In this document: one piece after another, positions 51,181 through 64,000 of the stretch
How positions within the stretch are numbered: the first letter of the stretch is position 1
Layout of the letters: every line of letters begins with the position of its first letter
NCBI RefSeq assembly: GCF_000004825.1
Contig: NW_008805089.1
Span: forward strand, 186,001-250,000
Source of the DNA: Heterostelium album PN500
Lineage: Eukaryota > Evosea > Eumycetozoa > Acytosteliales > Acytosteliaceae
Length of the DNA stretch: 64,000 bases
Direction of reading: 5' to 3'
The notes under the pieces: model-generated
The model's database searches: none
What the model saw: only the letters and a program-made list of their open reading frames with translations
What the model was told of the DNA's origin: nothing
Translations under genes and position numbers: made by a program

Positions 51181-54100
51181 TTAGCTAGCTTTATTTAATT
51201 TATTTTGCAACTTAATGTCTTCTCTTCTTATCATAACTTTCTTTTTAATTGTTATAACGGTTGCAATAGTAGCTGCAAGAATAACAACTGAGCAAACAAC
51301 TACTATTGTGATTATCTTCCATGTTTCGAATTTATGATGTGAACCACAGGTACTAGCACTACTAGCTTCAGTGTTGATAAGTACAGAAAAATCAGGATCT
51401 ATTACACAGCTATCACAATAAGGTAGAGTCATTCCTAGCAATATACTATCTTTTGTTTGATTGACGACTTGATTTTGTATGAAAATCGGTTTGTTGTCTG
51501 CCAATGCAAAAGGAAGGAATCTACCATAGAACGATACATCATTGATTGTCATTCGTAGGTAGTTTACATCTGATCCATTGTTGACTGTAATATCTAAATC
51601 CGGTGAGCATTCATCTTCTGTGATAATAGATGAACTTGATTCCATCAATACTCTTAATCGATTTAACTTGTCTTTGAATGACCAATTATTGATTGTGATC
51701 ATCAATTTCAAACTATTCTCTGGATATAATGTTGATTGTCCTGCAAATTCAATCAATCTACTATTCTTTGAATATTCGATTGTTGCATTGATTTGATCCA
51801 CTTCTTGTTTTGATGTTGATTGTAAACTGTATGTTGTGATACTGAATGTTTCATTTCCTGTTGTTGAATATGACCATTTATCTGTTTTCAATTCTCTAAC
51901 AACTGAACTTAATTCATCGATCTCTTGAATTGCAATGATATTGAATGTGAAATTCATTCCATCTTTAACGATGATTGTTGGTGATGGTATTGTGTTGTTT
52001 GGAAGGATGACAACGCCTGGACTAAGTTGTGATTCACAATAGTATCCACTATATCCACTACTGCACTGACAAACACCTTCTACACAACTACCATGATCAT
52101 TACATTTACTATCAACTCCACAGTTATTCTTACTAGTAATTAGCAATTTGAAATTTGAACTAAAACCATTGGCATATAATGACACATTATACTGTATATT
52201 GGGAAGAATGCTCTGTGTTGGAATGCAACCGACTAAATCTGCATTTAAAACTGTAATGTTACAAGTGAGATCTGAAATATAAACTGATACATTATATGGA
52301 TTCATTCCAAAGTTTGCAGTTATAATAAAGAGATTATTATAAGTAAATGCTCTAACTGATAGTGCTATTCAAGAAATAAGAAATAAGAATTAATCGAAAT
52401 ATTTTAAAAAAAAAGTTATAACAATATTACATACGTTGTGAAATATATAAACCAACACTGGATATTGAATCTCCAGTCCTTACTAATACTGGTTCTGAAG
52501 AATTAAAGTTTGGATAGGTACAATGTAATTCATAGGTTGAAAGATATATAATTTGACACGGTTTTCCTTGAATAGTAATATTTAGTGGTGCATACAAGTT
52601 GAAAACACCGTACAATAATAACTGTACACTAGATGAATTGTATATCTCTTCGTGAATAAGTTCTACTTTTACTAAAATAATAATTAAAGTTAAAAATCAC
52701 TTTTTAAATAGATTTATATATATAATTACTTACAAGGAAGACCCCAAAGAATTTCAAAAGAATAACTTTTTTTCTAATGAAAAAGAAATGTTAGTCTTAC
52801 CAAATGTAGTAGGAACTGTCAATCTTAAAATATTATAAAAAATTAATAAAAAAGTAATAAAAAAAAAAAAGTTTTTAAGTAATACCTGAACTGGACGTTA
52901 TTTGTAACCGGTACTAATAAGGGTGATGCATCTTTTCCCCACCCTAAATTTTTTCCTCCAATATAAATATATTCTAATAATAATAAAATAATATTAATAT
53001 TAATATAATGTTTATGAACTTGTTAAAAAAAAAAAAATTACCTCCTGGATTTAAATTATAACCATATTGATCAAGAGAAATTTCTATTTTAAATACATTA
53101 ATAAAAATAATCTTTGTTTTTTTTACCAGATATAAAAAATTACATACTACATGAGAAATTAGATGGAGGGGGAGGTGTGTTGACTGGTAAAATTGTAGAT
53201 GCATATGACCAATAGCAATAAAAACAATCGGGAACATGATTCCTTAACAATTTAACACCTTGAATGTTTAGAGTTTTAACAGAGCAAAATGATTCATCCA
53301 AGTTTGCTGTAATATTTTGATAACCTTGAATATAAATTGTAAAGTTTGAGAGTTGAGACGAGTTATCAAAATAACCTGTTGTATTGGTGTCGGTCAATTG
53401 ACTAAAAAAAATAAATAAAATTATTAAACTTTAGAAAATCGTATGACCAAAAAAAAAAAAAAAATTACATAAAAGGTTGTGGATCAAACCAAGATTTATC
53501 AGGCAAAAATGGTACAGATGAATTAGTTACAATTCTTTTTTTTTTGAAAATTAAGTTAAATAGAATATATTAATAAAATAAACAATAATTTAAATATGGA
53601 AACTAAAAATTTACTTACAAATTTGATAAAGAGAATGTTTTTGTTAAAGGTGTTTTGTTGTTTGTGATAGTTCTATAAAAAATATAGTTTTAATTTAAAT
53701 TTAAAAAACTACTTATCATTTAAATGATACATACAGTGAAAAAAAATTGTATTCACTTAAATCTTCTTTTGAAAATCCACAATTAAAAACCGTTCTAAAT
53801 AAATTAATAAATTAGTAATTATATTTATTTTTTAAATTAAAAATAATAAAAAACTTACACTGATCTCATCCCAGATAATAATCCCAGAGTAATAAAAGCA
53901 TTTGTAACAAACCTTGTATTATAATATAAAATAAATTAGAAATAAAAAAATAAATAATTATTTATAAGTTTTTTTAAATACATTGTACTAATTAAACTAT
54001 GATTTAATTCTAAATTTTCATATAACAAAAATGTTAAAGTCCTATAAAAAAATTGTTAAAAAAAATCGATTTTTTTGAAAAGAAAGATGTTTACTTACAT

Positions 54101-55137
54101 TGAAATTAATTTTTTAAAGTTTTTGTCGGAAATATTAAATAAACCATAAGTTTCTAAGGATCTTACATTTTCAATAATTCTGATTTTATAATAGTTAGTA
54201 TGTTAAAATGATTTTAATTATTTTTAGTAATTACAATGTTTGTAAATTTTCATTTATAGTTGCTGAAGAATTAAAGGTAAACTTGAAAGAACTTGTAAAA
54301 GATAAATTTCTAATTGATAAATATACCAAGGAGGTTTCCAATAATGAATTTAAAGAAAGATCTGAAGTTATAGTATTGCTTGTTAGAACCCTATATGATA
54401 AATGTTAAAATAGTAGAAAGTTTAAAATTGCTAAGTTAAAATAATGTTTGCATAATATTATTAGTCAAAAGTACTTACATATTAGTCAAATTTAAATATT
54501 TTGGGAAATCTTGAGGTATATCCATGGTTATACCTGAGATTTGCATTGATATTAAATTTTTATTGTCAGGGATATCAAGTAAATTTATAATTGAGTATGA
54601 GGAGTTCTTTGAAGTTCCCAAAGCTCCTAAAATAATTGAAGTTAATGAAGGAAAATATAGTTTATCTATATATATTGGTTCTCCATTATCAATTTGTGAT
54701 CTAATAGGAAATTGTCTTTACAAATATATTTAAAATTAGTAAAAAATAAAATGAAATTGGTTATTTTTTAAGTGGAAAAATAAATACATTTCAGTTATAG
54801 TTTGATATCCATTTTTATCTTCACATGATAATAATCCTAATGTTTTTTGTATTCCAGTGCAAGTAGTAGCACTTATATTCCAATAACCTATTTGATACTA
54901 TATAATCAAATGATTGTTAAAAAAATATATATATTATTCATATAAAATACTAACTTGAGCTAATAGAAATCTCAAAGAATTCACTATTTAAAAAAAAAAC
55001 AAATTAATTTTTTAAAATCTAAAAAGTGACATCATGTGCAAATAATTTTAAAACCTACACTCTTTCGGATCTAATTCTAATTGTGCAAAAACATTATTAA
55101 ATATAAATAGAAATAATAAAATAGATAGGGTTTTCAT
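51181..55137 (-). CDS. ComC-like receptor, copy 6, with one probable frameshift
   Basis: Signal peptide MKTLSILLFLFIFNNVFAQL, LRR exons, Cys block (VPDCFYCYWSYASTILPVNT), IPT (APLNITIQGKPCQIIY; NPYNVSVYIS), EGF (CNDHGSCVEGVCQCSSGYSG), ComC-like domain with one extra codon (QSTSKQEVDQ), membrane helix and tail ending KLNKAS. In the exon before the IPT unit the frame GKTNISFSLEK runs out of frame with the following SYSFEILWGLP. The run at 52767-52773 has seven T (A in the sense strand); six would restore agreement with the family. It is either a sequencing error in a homopolymer or an early inactivating change; everything else looks intact. Confidence 0.75.
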
Positions 55138-55807
55138 TTTGATTATCTAATAGATAACTTATACAATCAAAATGAAGTGTTTGTATGATAAAAAAAATTA
55201 ATTTGTTTAAAGGTTTTAAACTTTTGTTCCCTATTAATTTTCTGATTTGAACATACAAACCACTAACTTTTTGGGTCCCAACAATATAGATTATTTTGAT
55301 CCCTCCATACAGATAAATGTGTTTTTATAAAAACAAAAAATTAAAAAAACATGATCGATCTAGATTTTTTTTTTTGCCAAAGAATAGATTTTTTAAAAAT
55401 CTGTAGGATATAATTTGGGTTCTCATCAAAAAAATTCAAATAATTCATTTATTTTCGACCTACAGGTCGGGGAAATGACGATGCTTAGTGATACAAACCA
55501 TTGTCAAAGATTTATCTATTTAAATGTATCTTTTAACTTTGTAAATTTAGATAATACTATAAGCACTTAACAAAGATATTTAAATTTCTTTAATGACCTA
55601 AATCCCATGAACCATGGACCAGTTTACTATACCTCAGAAACAATGATCGAGATCTTTAAAGTAAACAAATCTTCATCTATCTTTTAAAAACAACCTACTG
55701 TTGTTTCTTTTTTGTCATCAAACACAATGAAAATAGCGATACAAAAACAAAACAACACTGATACTTATTCATCCTTTTAAACACGATGTTGAATTCTTTC
55801 TATAAGT
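55138..55807. other. Spacer between receptor copies 6 and 7
   Basis: About 670 bases with no coding frame. Less AT-rich than other spacers at about 55440-55640, including CGACCTACAGGTCG, a short near-palindrome. No RNA gene is recognised. Confidence 0.5.
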
Positions 55808-58800
55808 TTAGAATTTATTAAGTTTATTTGCTAGCTTATTGTTTTCTTTTTTGTAGATCAGTTTCTTTCTGATGATAATAAAAGCGCTTGCTGCAACAGC
55901 TATTGATACAACAGACACTACTACAACAATGGTTACGATCTTCCAAGTGGCAAACTTATTATCTTTACAGCTATCCTGAACGTCAGTGTTGATAAGTACC
56001 GAGAAATCGGGATCTATTATACAGCTATCGCAATAAGGAAGTGTCATTCCAATCAATATACTATCTTTGGTTTGATTGACAACTTGATTTTGAACGAGTA
56101 CTGGTCGGTTATCTGACAACGCATAAGGAAGGAATCGACCATAGAATGATCGATCACCGTTTGTCATTTGAATAAAATTGACATTTGATTCATTGTCTGC
56201 TTTAATACCTAGTTCTGAGCATTCTAAGTCAATGGTTGCTTTTGATTCCATTAATATCCTCAATTGATTTAACCTGTCTTTGAATGACCAATTATTGATT
56301 GTGATCATCAATTTCAAACTATTCTCTGGATATAATGTTGATTGTCCTGCAAATTCAATCAATCTACTATTCTTTGAATATTCGATTGTTGCATTGATTT
56401 GATCTATTCCTCCTGTCGAAGTTTGTAAACTGTATGTTGTGATACTGAATGTTTCATTTCCTGTTGTTGAATATGACCATTTATCTGTTTTCAATTCTCT
56501 TACAACTGAACTTAATTCATCTATCTCTTGAATTGCAATGATATTGAATGTGAAATTCATTCCATCTTTAACGATGACTGTTGGTGATGGTATTGTATTG
56601 TTTGGAAGAATGATCACACCTGGGCTTAATGGCGATTGGCAAAAGTATCCACCATATCCATCATTACATCTACATTTACCATTTGTACAACTTCCATTTC
56701 CATTACACTGGTTATCACTTCCACAATCTGTTTTATTTATCAATAGCTCTGCCGATGAACTAAATCCATTGGCATATAGTAATACCATATATGATGAACT
56801 AGTAATACTCTGAGTTGGTGTACAACTAAGTTGATTGGAGTTTATTGATGAAATTGTGCAATTAAAATCTGAAATATAAACAGATACATTATATGGATTC
56901 GGTCCAAAGTTTGCATTTATAAATATTCTATCATTGAATAAAATATTACTTATAATTAATGCTAATTTTAAAAGTTAGTTAAACAATAAACATTTGATAA
57001 AAGATTAATCTTTACTTACGTTGTGAAATATATAAACCGACAATTGAAACTGTATCATATGTATTCACTAATGAGCGTCCAGATAAAGTATTAATTGGAA
57101 TGACACAATTCAATTGAGAGGTTGTGTTATAGGTAATCTGACAGGGTGTATCTTGTATTGTTACACTAATAGGGGCATACATGTTGAAAACACCATATAA
57201 TAACAACAGTTTAGAATTGGAATCATATGTTTCTTCATGAATATAATTTACTTGTAATTGAGGTCCCCAAAATATATCAAAATCATAGGGTTTAACAGTA
57301 GAGAAAGAAATGGTTGTCTTTCCAGAAAGTGAAGGTAAAAATCTTTTTCTAAAAATGAAAATGACAATAGATTAGGAAACCAATCAAATAAAGTTTAAGG
57401 TTAGATTTTGACTATTTACAAGAATAATTCATTACTAATAACCACAGAAACATTGGAATCTCTTCCCCATCCCAAGTTTTTTCCTTTTATGTACATATTT
57501 TCTAATTTAGAGAAAAAAAATTAATTATTTTGCAATTTTTTTATGTAGTAATATTTGTGCTTACCAGTTGTATTTACATAAAAACCATTCTTCTCTAGTG
57601 AAATATCTATATTTAATAATGGTTAGAATTAAAATTAAAATTAATTGTACGAAATGAATAAAAAAATAAACTTACTACAATTAAAATTTGGAGGAGGTGG
57701 GGGGCTGTTGGAGGGTACCATTGAAAAAGCGTGATACCAAAAGCAATAGAAACATTCTGGAATATGGCTATCCAACAATTGTGCATTGAAAATATTCAAA
57801 TCACTTACTTGGCAAAATGAATCATTAATTGTAGTAGTTACATTTTGAGTACCGGTTATCCATAAATAGTTTTTTGCTATCGGATTGTCCAAATGACCTG
57901 TTGTATTTGTATCTCGAAGTGAACTATTTGTTTAAAAGTATACTATTATTAATAAATGCTAGATGTGAATTAAAAAATTGTTACAACTTACAAATAAGCT
58001 CTTTCGCTAACCCATGATCGATCTGGTAATATAGGAACAGATGAATTTACTACAGTACTATTAAATTAAAGTTTTAATTAGTCGCACTAGATTTTAAACT
58101 ATTATTTTTAAAAACAACAAAAGTACATACAGAGTATCAACATCTTTAGTCTTTAATAATGGTGTTTTATTATTGGTAATTGATCTATTTTTATGAGAAA
58201 TTAATAATCTGTGATTGTTTAGAATTTTTAAAATACATACAACATCTTTATTGGGTAAGAACTTAGATCACCACTCTTAAAACCACAATTTTTTACATTT
58301 CTATAATTGATTTTTATGTTAAGAACAATACATATTGCAATTGATATAATGTAGGTACATACAAAAATGATAAGTTTGAAAGTTGTCCAAAGTCTATGAA
58401 CGCATTGGTTAGAAACCTATTTTCATATTTTAAATAAATGATTAATTAAAAAATAAATTAATAAAAAAAAGTTATAAAATGATTTTACAATGTTTGAACA
58501 GATCCACTGTGGAATTCTATATTTTGATATGTAATAAAATCTAAATTTCTAAAATAAATAATTTATTAATAAATAATAATAGTTCATTTTGAATTTAAAC
58601 TTATTAAATACTTACATATCACTGAGTTTTGGAAAATATGTATCTGTAATATTTAATGGACCAACAAAAGATGGAACATTGGATATTTCTCTTAAAATAA
58701 AAATAGTTAATAAATTATATATAAATGTTGCATTAACATATCTCTTACAATTTTTGAATATTTTGATTTACAGTTGCAGTTGTATCAAATGTCACCTTAA

Positions 58801-59659
58801 AAGTAGATGTGGATGTAAGGTTATTTAATAACATGTTTACAACTGAACTATTCAATAATGCATTCAACGAGATATCATGAAGCATATTAATATTTATCAA
58901 ATTTCTAATTTGTATTAAAACTCGAGTTAATATTTTGGACCATTACAATTGTAATCATATGATCTACTTACAGATTATTAATCTTTATATATTTTGGGAA
59001 ACCAGATGGCACATCCAAATTTAATGTTGAAATTTGGATAAATGTTAAGTTTACGTTATCAACGTTATCGAGTAGTTGCAGTAATGAATAAGATGAGTTC
59101 TTTTGATTGTAGGAGGTCTCAATAGAAAAATAAACCATACTGGGGAAATATAGTTTTTCTAAGTATGAAGGCTCTCCTAGGTCCTGAATTGGTGATTTTA
59201 CGAGATATCTGTGCTTTATATTAGAATCTTAACTATCTTTGTTCTTAGACTTTAAAGTATATCATATTTACAATTCAGTTATTGTTTGAATACCATCTTT
59301 CTCTGCACATAACACTAGGCCTAGTATAGCATTACGAATTTCTTCACAATTGGTAGCTGCTAAATCCCAACCACTTAATTGATACTACATATGTGTGTGA
59401 ATTCATAGTGTTAAAAATGATCTAAATTAATAATTAAAACTATAAAAATAATGTAAATTTACTTGCTGAGCTAAGAAACGCATTGAAATCACTGTTAAAA
59501 AAAAAATTTTTAATTAAAATTAATTAAAATAGAAAAAAATAGAAATTAAAAAAAATATCTGATCATCATACATTCATTTTCATTTAAAACATTTTGTGTT
59601 AATGCTAATTGTACACTATTAAGTAATATTATTATTATTATAAAAAATAGAGAGAACAT
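55808..59659 (-). CDS. ComC-like receptor, copy 7
   Basis: Signal peptide MFSLFFIIIIILLNSVQLAL, LRR exons, Cys block (IPECFYCFWYHAFSMVPSNS), IPT (APISVTIQDTPCQITY), EGF (CNGNGSCTNGKCRCNDGYGG), ComC-like domain, membrane helix (ATWKIVTIVVVVSVVSIAVA) and tail ending ANKLNKF. Like copy 5 it lacks the intron between FDIFWGPQ and LQVNYIHEE. Its ComC-like domain is a mosaic: QTSTGGIDQ as in copy 1, but MESKATIDLECSELGI as in copy 5. The frame is open through the whole last exon even though its first ATG lies inside the domain, which is expected for an internal exon start. Confidence 0.83.
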
Positions 59660-60009
59660 CTTATCTATTATGTTATGTTTTATCTATTATGATTTATTAT
59701 TTATTATAGAATATTAATTCGATTTGATCGAATCTGTATTAAATTGTATAGGAAGAATAAATAACAAAAGATCTAAGATTTTTGTAAAAAAAAAAAATCT
59801 GATTTTTTTAATTCCTATAACATAAAAGATTTTATTAGATTATTTAAAATATCATATAAAATTATAAATATCAATCACTACTTTTTATTTATTATCCTTT
59901 TTTTCAGCCAAAAATTGATTTGCCGAAATACAATAAAGATGAACAACCTTGAAAAGAATAAAAAAACTTCAAAAAAAAAAAAAAAAGGTAAACTAAACAA
60001 GAAATTTAA
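59660..60009. other. Spacer between receptor copies 7 and 8
   Basis: AT-rich, with TATCTATTATG repeated near 59662 and 59679 and poly-A tracts. The small plus-strand frame here is the antisense of the copy 8 tail and not a gene. Confidence 0.55.
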
Positions 60010-63000
60010 TTATGACAGTTTATTTAATTTGTTTTGCATTATTTTCTTTTCTTTTGAATACTTTAATTTCTTTTTTACAAAAAAGATTACACCAACAGAC
60101 GATGCAAGTAAAACAACAGAGAGAACAACAACAATGGTTGCAATCTTCCAAGTTGAAAATTTTGATTTTTCTTTACAATCACTTTGAACATCAGTGTTGA
60201 TCAGCACTGAAAAATCGGGATCTATTATACAACTATCACAATAAGGAAGTGTCATACCAATCAATATACTATCTTTGGTTTGATTGACAACTTGATTTCG
60301 AATGAAGACAGCTCTACCATCAGTGCATAAGGAAGGAATCTACCATAAAACGATACATCATTGATTGTCATTCGAAAGTAATTCAACTCTGTTCCATTGT
60401 TCTTTGTAATATCCAATTCAGAACAATCTTCAATATTATTATTGATTGATGATATTGATTCCATTAATATCCTCAATTGATTTAATCTGTCTTTGAATGA
60501 CCAATTATTGATTGTGATCATCAATTTCAAACTATTCTCTGGATATAACGTTGATTGTCCTGCAAATTCAATCAATCTACTATTCTTTGAATATTCGATT
60601 GTTGCATTGATTTGATCTATTCCTGATGTTGTTGATTGTAAACTGTATGTTGTGATGCTGAATGTTTCATTTCCTGTTGTTGAATATGACCATTTATCTG
60701 TTTTCAATTCTCTAACAACTGAACTTAATTCATCGATCTCTTGAATTGCAATGATATTGAATGTGAAATTCATTCCATCTTTAACGATGATTGTTGGTGA
60801 TGGATCTGTGTTGTTTGGAAGAATAATCACACCTGGATTCAATGTGATTCACAATAATATCAACCATATCCATTGTTACATCTACACTTTCCATCGGTAC
60901 AACTTCCATGCTCATTACATTTTGATTGTGAACCACAATCTTCTTTTGGTGGAATAAAAAGAGTGACTGTTTGATGATATCCATTGGCATAAACAACCAT
61001 TTTATAAACTGTATTTTCCACCAAACCTGCCGGTAATATACATAAAAGTACAGAATCATTTAAAAATGATGTTTGACTTTGGAAATTTGATATGATTGCA
61101 GATACATTGTATGGATTAGGTCCAAAGTTGGCAATAATTTCAACATTAGGATTTTTTATAGTGTAATAGTTGATAAGAAAACCTAATTTGGAGCTATATT
61201 AGATTAAACGATAAACAAGTTAATTAATGATATTATACATACTTGGAGAACTATAAATATTAATATTTGAAATAGTGTCATCTAAATTAATTAAAATTGG
61301 ATTTGATGTGTTTTGATTTTGTATTATACAATTCAATTGTGTTGTTGTGTTATATGTGATTTGACAATTAGAATTTCCAAAACTGGTGGCAGTGACTGCA
61401 AGTGGTGCTTGTAAATTAAATTTTCCAAATGCTTTTATTAAAACATTGTTTCCTTCTATATTCTCTGATTGAATTAAATTTACACTTACTAAAGTAATGT
61501 TAATAAATTAATAAAAAAATAAACAATAACAATTAAAATATAAACATACATTCTAATCCCCAATATATTTGTAAAGTATAGTTTTGAATTGTCGAAAATG
61601 TTAAATTTGTGGTTCCATATTCATTGCTTGTAGGATATCTATAAAAAATAATAATTATTAAATATTGTTGATCATATACACAAAAACAAAAGATATTTAC
61701 TTAAACTGCTTATTATAAACAGAACTCAACAAACTTACTGGTGACTTATTTTTTCCCCATCCCAAGTTAGTTCCATTTAATTTTAATGTCTCTAAAGTTT
61801 GTTTAAAAATTAGAAATAATCACTTAATGAAAATAGATAAAAAATACTTTAGCTCCTATTGTTGAAATGACATATTTATAACTATCCAATGTTACATCTT
61901 AATATTTATAAATAAATTAATAAAATTTAAAAGTAATAATTAAAAGATATTAATACATACTGCATTTAAAATCAATGGGAGGAATTGGAGTATTTGATGG
62001 AAGTGTTGATTGTATTTCAGACCAATAACAATAAAAACAATCTGAAACATTACCATCAAATAATGTCGATTGTATATCCAAAGTGAATCTACAAAATGAA
62101 TCATAAAGCCCTGTTATAATATTCGGTAATCCATATAATTTGATTGTAGCACTATTAAATGATTTATAGTCTCGTAATTGACCTGCAGTATTTGTATTAT
62201 TTAACATTCTGGAAAATAATAAAATGTTTTTAAAGTGAATATTTCAAATTAGATATATTGAATAATAATTAGTCTAATTTAAACTACATACAAATAGAAT
62301 CCATTTGAAAACCAGGATTCGGTAGGTACATTTGGAACTGGTGAATTTTTAATTTCTCTACAGTAATCAAGTTAAAAAGGTGTTTGATCGATTGACTTTT
62401 AAAAATATAACATACACATAGATCAAACCTGAAGCTTTTTCTATTGATGTGGAAACATTGTCAAAATTTCTGATTTTTAATTTTTGTTAATAATGTTGTC
62501 AGTCATAATTACATGTTTAATTTATACCTACATTGATCTAAGAGAAGGGAATACTGAAAAATTTGAAGTTGAGAATTCACAATTGGTTGCAAGGCTAAAA
62601 TATAAATTGAATTGATAAATAAATAAAAAAAAACAAGAAATAGAATTTAATGATTTACATATTAAAAAGAACCGGTAGGTCACCAAGAACTATCATTGCA
62701 TTATCAATATCTCTGTTGTATAAATTATTAATTACACGTTCTTATTTAATTTTAAAAATAATACTTACATATTTCTTAAAGTCGAGGATTCAAATAGAAA
62801 TACTTGTTTTGGAATCTTTTTTATAGTTCTACGAAAGGTTAGAAAAAAATAATATTAATAATGTGATTTATACAACTAATATAAAGTAAATAGCCTACAT
62901 CATGTTGATTAAGCTAAAATAAGCGTTTGTAAAATTCAGCATTCCACTTGTAAAACTTGATATTTCCCTGATATTTCTAAAAAGGGTGCAACTATTAATC

Positions 63001-63912
63001 TAGAAATAAAATCGGTATTAATTTTAGATATTAACTTACATAGTGCTTAATCTACTTTTTGTTGTCATCGCAGATGAATCTGATAGCAATGTATAAATGG
63101 AGGAGAATACTATTTCTTCTAAATTTAGTGTTGTGTTTACCCCTACAAATAATTGGTTCAAATTCAAATCAGAGTTTAGAGTAACATTAAATAAATTTCT
63201 ATTTTATAATATATATTAGAAATTGGTTCTTTTTGAAACTAAATTTATTCTACCTACAATGTTATCAATTTAATATTTGATGGGAATGTAGGCGGTGATA
63301 TGATATATGCATTATGAAAAGTCATTGTATATAAATTGACATTTTCATTGTTATCAAGCAAACCAAGCAATGAATATGTTGAATTTGTAATTTGAATACC
63401 ACTGAATAGAAGTGTTTCTAAATTAGGTAATATCAATTTATCTATAACAGGTGGCTCTCCGTGATCTACTGTGGTAGAAGTAATTACTATTCTGAGAAAA
63501 TGTTAATTTAATACAAAAAAACACTATCTTTCAAAGTAATACTTTTATATGAACTTACAAATTAATAATCGTTTGATATCCATTTTGGTCGTCTCTACAG
63601 GTCAACATTCCTGAACCACCTTTGCTAATATCACTGCAAGCAGTTGCAGTCATATTCCAATTCAATTTATACTATATTTTTATTTTTGTTAGCCAAATTG
63701 GTATTTTTAAATAAATAATAAATAATAAATAATAAATACCTGTATAATTAACCATCTTAATGAACTCACTTTTTATAGATTTTTGATTAATACTTTATTT
63801 CAACTAAGCGAAAACCCTATTTTACAACTTACGTTCTTGTGGATATAAATCATTAGCACCTGATAATACAATGAAAGATATAAAAAATAAAAAAACAATA
63901 CAACTTATACAT
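60010..63912 (-). pseudogene. ComC-like receptor, copy 8, broken
   Basis: All parts of the family are still present in order: signal peptide (start ATG at 63912), LRR exons (FPSNIKLITL), Cys block (VSDCFYCYWSEIQSTLPSNT), IPT exons, EGF, ComC-like domain, membrane helix and tail ending QNKLNKLS. The frame is broken at several points. An extra T in a run near 63891-63897 shifts the signal peptide, a TGA (60862-60860) replaces a Gly codon in the EGF module, a one-base loss lies near 60843, and a four-base loss near 60320 lies in the conserved ADN/ADG region. Four breaks in one copy make sequencing error an unlikely full explanation, so this copy is probably decaying. Confidence 0.75.
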
Positions 63913-64000
63913 AAAACTAATAAAAATTCTAAAATCAACAAATAAGAAAAGAAAAGAAAAGAAAACCAAAAATGTGTGAAGTTGTATTAATACCAAAGTT

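Noticed and set aside
54208-54408. 66-residue plus-strand frame inside receptor copy 6
   Set aside because: Antisense of LRR exons and introns; it starts in a poly-T intron.
16899-63912. Assignment of the array to the Tgr family
   Set aside because: Tgr proteins have IPT/E-set repeats but not this EGF plus ComC-like domain and LRR head; ComC-like fits better.
1-64000. CRISPR arrays, bacterial operons or phage genes
   Set aside because: Spliceosomal introns and dictyostelid composition throughout; no spaced direct repeats of CRISPR type.

Overview
The window looks like nuclear DNA of a dictyostelid social amoeba. It is very AT-rich. Proteins carry long Asn, Gln, Ser and Thr runs, introns are short and AT-rich with GTAAGT/GTATGT donors, spacers contain poly-A/T tracts, and nearly every gene ends in TAA. 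The coding GC content and gene content do not match a D. discoideum locus I can recall, so another dictyostelid genus is likely (inference).

Left part (1-16.6 kb), mostly single-copy genes. A 5'-truncated Gln-rich protein with a possible histone fold and a C-terminal AT-hook lies tail to tail with a seven-exon protein that has helical-repeat, acidic and leucine-rich regions (TONSOKU/TONSL-like). Then come a small ubiquitin/RA-like protein, a long non-coding spacer, a coiled-coil protein ending in a zinc finger, the RNA polymerase III subunit RPC10/POLR3K (complete, three exons), an unrecognised three-exon gene divergent from it, and a five-exon BAR-domain protein with a repeated Pro/Gln tail.

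Right part (16.9-63.9 kb), a receptor array. Eight tandem genes, all on the minus strand and each 3.8-4.0 kb, encode signal peptide - leucine-rich repeats (about one repeat per exon) - IPT/E-set domain - EGF module - a long ComC-like beta domain - one membrane helix - a short basic tail. The EGF-to-tail exon is almost the same in seven copies, while the outer LRR/IPT part differs strongly. The array also shows intron absence in two copies, a TAG that cuts off a conserved tail motif (copy 2), a homopolymer frameshift (copy 6), a badly broken copy (copy 8) and a decayed relic between copies 5 and 6. A broken mobile element with a zinc-finger part and an Ulp1-like protease part lies between copies 1 and 2.

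An island of unrelated genes splits the array (about 35-46.5 kb). It holds a relic of an alpha/beta-hydrolase gene, a secreted GH18 chitobiase-like enzyme, a TPR-like relic, the intact secreted alpha/beta hydrolase, and a nine-exon gene that joins a ZZ zinc finger to a complete carboxylic acid reductase (adenylation - carrier - thioester reductase).

The two observations I rate highest are the receptor array, with homogenised stalks and diversified heads as expected of a recognition locus, and the ZZ-carboxylic acid reductase fusion. All family names come from reading motifs by eye; no database search was run.
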